Assembly (NCBI GenBank): GCA_035507915.1 | Contig: DATJNS010000462.1 | Coordinates: 1 to 16,557 of the forward strand | Reading direction: 5' to 3' | Origin: JACQAI01 sp035507915 | Lineage (GTDB): Bacteria > Pseudomonadota > Alphaproteobacteria > Elsterales > Elsteraceae | Length of the DNA stretch: 16,557 nt | In this document: piece after piece, positions 13,754 through 16,557 of the stretch | Layout: every line of letters begins with the position of its first letter | Position numbering within the stretch: the stretch's first letter is position 1 | Translations under genes and position numbers: made by a program | The notes under the pieces: generated by a model | Databases searched by the model: none | What the model was told of the DNA's origin: nothing | What the model saw: the letters and a program-made list of their open reading frames with translations, nothing else

Positions 13754-14749
13754 ATGCGATTCGGATTGTTCGGCAGCGCGCAGGCGCCGCGCGGCGCCCC
13801 CGACAGCGCCCGCGGCTACCAGGAGTTCGTCGAGTGGAACGTCGAGGCCGAGGCGCTCGGCTATCACGCGAGCTTCCTGGTCGAGCATCACTTCACCGGC
13901 ATCGGGCAGGTCTCGGCCAGCCTCACGCTGCTGACCTGGGTCGCGGCGCGCACGCGCAGCTTGCGGATCGGCACCGCCGTCCTCGTGCTGCCGTGGCACA
14001 ATCCGGTCCTGCTCGCCGAGCAGGCCGCGACCCTCGACCTGCTGTCGGGCGGCCGGCTCGACTTCGGCGTCGGCAAGGGCTATCGGCGCAACGAGTTCGA
14101 CGGCTTCTGCATGGCGATCGAGGAGGCCGACGCGCGCTTCGAGGAGGCGCTCGACGTGATCGCCAAGGCGTGGTCCTCGAACGCGCGATTCTCCCACCGC
14201 GGCGCCTATTGGCGCTTCGACGACATCGTCGTCGAGCCGCCGCCGGCGCAGACGCCGCATCCGCCGATCTGGATCGCCGCCGGCAGCGCGCCCTCGGTCG
14301 CCCGCGTCGCGCGGCGCGGCGCGTGCCTGCTGCTCGATCAATTCGCGCTGCCCGAGACGATCGGCGAGCGCGTCGCGCAGTACCACGCGGAACGCGCGGC
14401 GGCCGGCCATCCGTCTCGGCCGCTATCGGTCGCGGTGGCGCGCGACGTCTACGTCGCGAACGGTCGCGCCGATCTCGAGCTGGCGCTCGCGCAACAGGCG
14501 CGCGCGCATCGCCAGATGGTCGAGCTGTCGCAATTCCCCGACGACCGTCATCGCTCGCACATTCTCAGCTACGTCGATCGACCCGGCGGCACGCAGGCGA
14601 GCGGCTTGTTCGGCACGCCCGACCAGGTGGCACGCGGGCTCGAGGCATTGCGCGCGCAAGGGGTCGACTACGTGCTGATCAACGGCGGGCGCGCGCAGCG
14701 CGAGACGCTGCGCCGCTTCGGCCGTCACGTCATGCCGGATTTCGTGTGA
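13754..14749 (+). CDS. Luciferase-like (LLM class) flavin-dependent oxidoreductase
   Basis: A 331-residue TIM-barrel protein of the bacterial luciferase family. Visible landmarks are MRFGLFGSAQ at the start, the EWNVEAEALGYHASFLVEHH strand and helix, RTRSLRIGTAVLVLPWHNP, SGGRLDFGVGKGYRRNEF, and PHPPIWIAAGSAPSVARVA. Late in the protein GLFGTPDQVARGLEAL is the usual cofactor-phosphate side helix. The start is ATG 13754 because GAGGG lies eight bases upstream; a GTG three codons earlier would overlap that site. The enzyme probably uses FMNH2 or F420 to oxidise an aldehyde, amine or similar substrate that I cannot name. The gene is divergent from the methyltransferase operon that also encodes a luciferase-like protein, so the two may act on related chemistry. 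Confidence 0.88.
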   Translation: MRFGLFGSAQAPRGAPDSARGYQEFVEWNVEAEALGYHASFLVEHHFTGIGQVSASLTLLTWVAARTRSLRIGTAVLVLPWHNPVLLAEQAATLDLLSGGRLDFGVGKGYRRNEFDGFCMAIEEADARFEEALDVIAKAWSSNARFSHRGAYWRFDDIVVEPPPAQTPHPPIWIAAGSAPSVARVARRGACLLLDQFALPETIGERVAQYHAERAAAGHPSRPLSVAVARDVYVANGRADLELALAQQARAHRQMVELSQFPDDRHRSHILSYVDRPGGTQASGLFGTPDQVARGLEALRAQGVDYVLINGGRAQRETLRRFGRHVMPDFV

Positions 14750-14770
14750 GGCTGCGGGGCGGCGTCAGGG

Positions 14771-14783
14771 CGCCGGGCCGGCG
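14771..14783. terminator. Weak candidate hairpin between convergent genes
   Basis: CGCCG-GGC-CGGCG forms a 5-bp GC stem with a 3-base loop in the 41-base gap between the luciferase-like gene and the PilZ gene. No T-run follows. It is offered only as a possible transcription end. Confidence 0.2.
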
Positions 14784-14790
14784 GCGTCGC

Positions 14791-15114
14791 TCAGGAGCGT
14801 CGCGGACGACGAACGTCGAGCCCGACCAGCGGGCTTTCCTGATCGAACCGGACGTGCAGGCCGGACGGCGTCGACTGGATGATGCGCGCGGCGCGCGGCG
14901 CGCCGATATGGGCGCTGGCGATCTGGAACACCTCGCCGGGACGGGCGATGAACCGGGTCGGATGGCGCAGCCGGGCGCCGCCGGGCGACAGATCGAGCGT
15001 ATCGGTCGACACGTGGACGTCGGGCAGCGCCGTGCCTTTCCAGCCCACCACGATGGTGGCCTGCTCGACGATGTCGTGGCGGGCAAAGCGCCGCCGTTCC
15101 GATCCCGCGCTCAA
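14791..15114 (-). CDS. PilZ-domain protein (probable c-di-GMP receptor)
   Basis: A 107-residue single PilZ domain. It has the RxxxR motif near the N-terminus (ERRRFARH, Arg8 and Arg12) and the DxSxxG motif (LDLSPGGARLR, Asp41, Ser43, Gly46), which together wrap the cyclic di-GMP dimer. The C-terminus ends with a short basic tail, RRPRRS. The only start in frame is TTG 15112-15114, with GGAGG ten bases upstream, because a TGA lies just before it. An ATG nearby (15122-15124) is in another frame. It is likely a small c-di-GMP-dependent regulator of motility, polysaccharide or envelope function, through a partner not seen here. Confidence 0.8.
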   Translation of the reverse strand: MSAGSERRRFARHDIVEQATIVVGWKGTALPDVHVSTDTLDLSPGGARLRHPTRFIARPGEVFQIASAHIGAPRAARIIQSTPSGLHVRFDQESPLVGLDVRRPRRS

Positions 15115-15184
15115 ACCCCGTCATCCTCCCGGCTGGTCGGCCGCCCCTTGGATCGGGGTACCCTGCGGCTGCCGGCGCGATTTG

Positions 15185-15215
15185 TAGGACATTCTATCTT
15201 TACTTGAAGTTAATG
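15185..15215 (-). promoter_or_regulatory. AT-rich patch upstream of the PilZ gene, possible promoter
   Basis: In a window of about 70% GC this stretch is strikingly AT-rich (minus strand: TTAACTTCAAGTAAAGATAG and on). It holds a TAGAAT hexamer (15192-15197) that could act as a -10 box about 80 bases before the PilZ start. No matching -35 box at normal spacing is evident. It lies in the 152-base gap between the PilZ gene and the 123-residue protein gene. A 23-codon frame (15121-15192) also starts here but is not called. Confidence 0.3.
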
Positions 15216-15266
15216 CGGTGCCGGTTTGTTCGCCGGCCCGGCGGCCGGGTGCTGGCCGCACGGGGC

Positions 15267-15638
15267 TCAGCGCCGCTTGACCGAGGCGGTCGCCAGGCGC
15301 TTGCGCAGCGCCTTGTCGGTCTGGGTGAACTTGAGGCTGAGCAGCTCCGGGGTCTGGGCCGTCACGGTCGCCGAGAAGCTGCCGATGAACTGAACGCCTT
15401 CGAGAATCGTGCCGCCGGTCGACGCGTTGCCCGCAAAGCGCTGCTTGATGCCGCGTACGTCGAGCCCGTCCTCGCCCCACGACGCGGTCTTGCCCGACTC
15501 GGCGTTGTCGAGGACGACGTTGAAGATCGGCGTCTTGTGGCGTGCGGGCGGCGCGGCCGCCGGCGCTCCACCCGGCTTCGGCGACGCATTCTCGACGGCG
15601 ACCTCGTCGAACAGGAAGTCGAATAGGCGCTTGGCCAT
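15267..15638 (-). CDS. Uncharacterised 123-residue protein
   Basis: I do not recognise a family. The gene looks real: ATG 15636-15638 follows GAGGGAGG by five bases, and base use matches the neighbours. The protein starts MAKRLFDFLFDEVAVENA, then a Pro/Ala linker (about 19-33), a strand-rich middle (KTPIFNVVLDNAESGK, WGEDGLDVRGIKQRFAGN) and TGGTILEGVQFIGSFSA before LLSLKFTQTD and a basic C-terminal helix (KALRKRLATASVKRR). The strand pattern around STGG and the LSLKF ending loosely recalls a PilZ barrel, but the RxxxR motif is missing. No signal peptide or membrane segment. It lies in line with the PilZ gene and may be co-transcribed with it. Confidence 0.65.
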   Translation of the reverse strand: MAKRLFDFLFDEVAVENASPKPGGAPAAAPPARHKTPIFNVVLDNAESGKTASWGEDGLDVRGIKQRFAGNASTGGTILEGVQFIGSFSATVTAQTPELLSLKFTQTDKALRKRLATASVKRR

Positions 15639-15716
15639 GGCCGCCTCCCTCGTCCCCTTCACCCGCGCGGGCGACCGTGCAGGATTTGCCGGTGCCCGAC
15701 AGTGATGGCGATCACA

Positions 15717-16415
15717 CTACGGATTGACGACCCCGACCAGCTCCCATTCGCGGAAGTTGGGCGGGCGGTCGCCCTTGAGCATCTCGAGCTGGTGCTTGAC
15801 GATGAAGCCGACCGCCGGCGCGTACCATTCGCGGAAGCGGCCGACCCAGTTGGCGCGCTCGACCGTGATCTCGACCACGAAGCAGTCGAAACGCCCGGCC
15901 GGCACGGTGACGGCCTCGATGGCGGCGACGTGCAGGGCGAAACGCTGGTGTCCGCCCTTGGGCCCGGTCACTACGGTCGACACCGTCTTGCCGACCTCGA
16001 GCGGCCAGATCGACTCGAACGCGGCGCGGTCGTAGCGCATCTCGGGGCCAGCCCGGTAGAACAGGCCGACCATCGGCGGCTCCACATCGCCCCGCAGATT
16101 GGTGACCTCGAGCGTCTTGCCGTCCGCCTTGGCGACCCGCACGCCGCCGCCCGTGCTCATGAACAGCTTGGTGCCCGGCTTGGGCGCCACGAACGCGCCC
16201 GACAGCGTCTTGGACGGACTCGTGAGCCCGGCCGCCGACGGCGCCGCCGCCGCTGCCGCGGCGACTTGGGGCGCGCCGGTCGTGGGCGCGGGCGTCGGGG
16301 TTCCGGGCGAGGCGCCGCGCGCCACGGACGCCGTCGACACGGCGACGCGGTTGCGCGCCAGGGCCGCGAAGCTGCCGTTCGGGTATTGCTGGAGATAGGC
16401 GCGGAAGTCGGCCGG
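15717..16415 (-). CDS. C-terminal part of a caspase-associated protein, 5' end lost at an inversion junction
   Basis: The open frame runs from PADFRAYLQQYPNGSFAALA (just inside the junction) to TAG at 15717-15719. That opening is the repeat that in many alphaproteobacterial caspase-like proteins follows ETLFWE. Next come an Ala/Pro/Thr-rich linker (about 40-70) and a C-terminal domain with the strands MRYDRAAFESIWPLEVGKTV, VTVPAGRFDCFVVEITVERA and REWYAPAVGFIVKHQLEML; I have no name for it beyond a resemblance to DUF3108-like barrels. No ordinary start codon occurs in the conserved region; the first is GTG 16338-16340, inside the linker, which would make a 207-residue protein. The 5' part is missing and a piece of it is found on the opposite strand at 16417-16557. 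As shown it is a broken gene. Confidence 0.7.
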   Translation of the reverse strand, partial: PADFRAYLQQYPNGSFAALARNRVAVSTASVARGASPGTPTPAPTTGAPQVAAAAAAAPSAAGLTSPSKTLSGAFVAPKPGTKLFMSTGGGVRVAKADGKTLEVTNLRGDVEPPMVGLFYRAGPEMRYDRAAFESIWPLEVGKTVSTVVTGPKGGHQRFALHVAAIEAVTVPAGRFDCFVVEITVERANWVGRFREWYAPAVGFIVKHQLEMLKGDRPPNFREWELVGVVNP

Positions 16416-16417
16416 CC
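16410..16417. repeat. GGCCGGCC palindrome at the inversion junction
   Basis: An 8-base perfect palindrome marks the exact place where minus-strand coding (PADFRAYL) ends and plus-strand coding (QQTPWESSS) begins. Being self-complementary, it reads identically on both strands, so it can act as microhomology for an inversion or for a fold-back join. Confidence 0.6.
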
Positions 16418-16557
16418 AGCAGACGCCATGGGAGAGCTCATCGCTGACCGGCGACTTCTATTTCCACGCGCCGACGGCCGCAGGCGCGCCGCCCGCGACC
16501 GTCGTTGCGGCGGCGGCGCCGAGCCAGCCGAGCACCGAGACGCTGTTCTGGGAGACC
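16417..16557 (+). pseudogene. Inverted fragment of a caspase-like protein, cut by the window end
   Basis: Forty-seven codons are open on the plus strand up to the last base. They read QQTPWESSSLTGDFYF, then an Ala/Pro-rich linker, then PSTETLFWET. PWESSSL.GDFYF is the usual end of the caspase (peptidase C14) domain in alphaproteobacterial caspase-like proteins, and ETLFWE is the start of the repeat whose second half, PADFRAYL, is on the minus strand next door. No start codon exists in this frame; a TAG lies at 16396-16398. The piece is therefore an internal fragment placed in reverse beside its own continuation. Family recognition is by motif recall. Confidence 0.6.

Noticed and set aside
15121..15192. 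A 23-codon frame starting MSYKSRRQPQG just before the PilZ gene
   Set aside because: It has only a poor ribosome site and no recognisable family, and a promoter in the AT patch would start inside it. Kept as a note, not as a gene.
15220..15237. GCCGG-TTTGTTCG-CCGGC inverted repeat
   Set aside because: Five-base GC arms are frequent by chance at this base composition and no T-run or promoter link is visible.

Overview
The window is about 70% GC with dense, mostly short-gapped genes, frequent GTG starts and many 4-base stop/start overlaps. The gene content (AapJ-type binding-protein remnant, PilZ, FecR, a caspase-like gene with a PWESSSL...DFYF motif, LigB dioxygenase, AtzH/HpxZ-like protein) points to an alphaproteobacterium of a soil or water type, perhaps Rhodospirillales or Hyphomicrobiales. 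Both ends cut genes, so this is probably a whole short contig or a slice of one.

Layout. (1) 3-101: tail of a short-chain dehydrogenase. (2) 244-1460, minus: an RsbW-like HATPase followed, with a GTGA overlap, by a 2-keto-4-pentenoate hydratase-family enzyme. (3) 1459-2585, plus: a secreted FecR-domain protein and an OmpA-type lipoprotein. (4) 2595-6029, minus: a STAS protein, a metallo-beta-lactamase-fold hydrolase and a CHASE2-SpoIIE phosphatase, overlapping in series. Regions 2 to 4 together hold the parts of a partner-switching signalling module (sensor phosphatase, STAS antagonist, HATPase kinase) next to envelope proteins. (5) 6108-6482, minus: an orphan AtzH/HpxZ-like protein. (6) 6587-8594, plus: leuC-leuD, isopropylmalate isomerase. 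(7) 8608-10338, minus: a Tat-type flavin amine oxidase preceded by a 48-codon reading frame that has a strong ribosome binding site and looks like a piece of an amino-acid binding protein. (8) 10446-11510, plus: a class III extradiol dioxygenase. (9) 11467-13615, minus: a single-domain response regulator, a luciferase-like oxidoreductase and a SAM methyltransferase with a basic repeat tail. (10) 13754-14749, plus: a second luciferase-like oxidoreductase. (11) 14791-16415, minus: PilZ protein, an unrecognised 123-residue protein and the C-terminal part of a caspase-associated protein.

The last 140 bases run in the wrong direction: they encode, on the plus strand, a stretch that should lie just upstream of the minus-strand gene they abut. 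The switch is at an 8-base palindrome, GGCCGGCC. This is either an inversion inside a caspase-like gene or a fold-back assembly artefact.

No rRNA, tRNA, CRISPR array, insertion sequence or riboswitch was seen. No stretch longer than about 150 bases lacks a gene.
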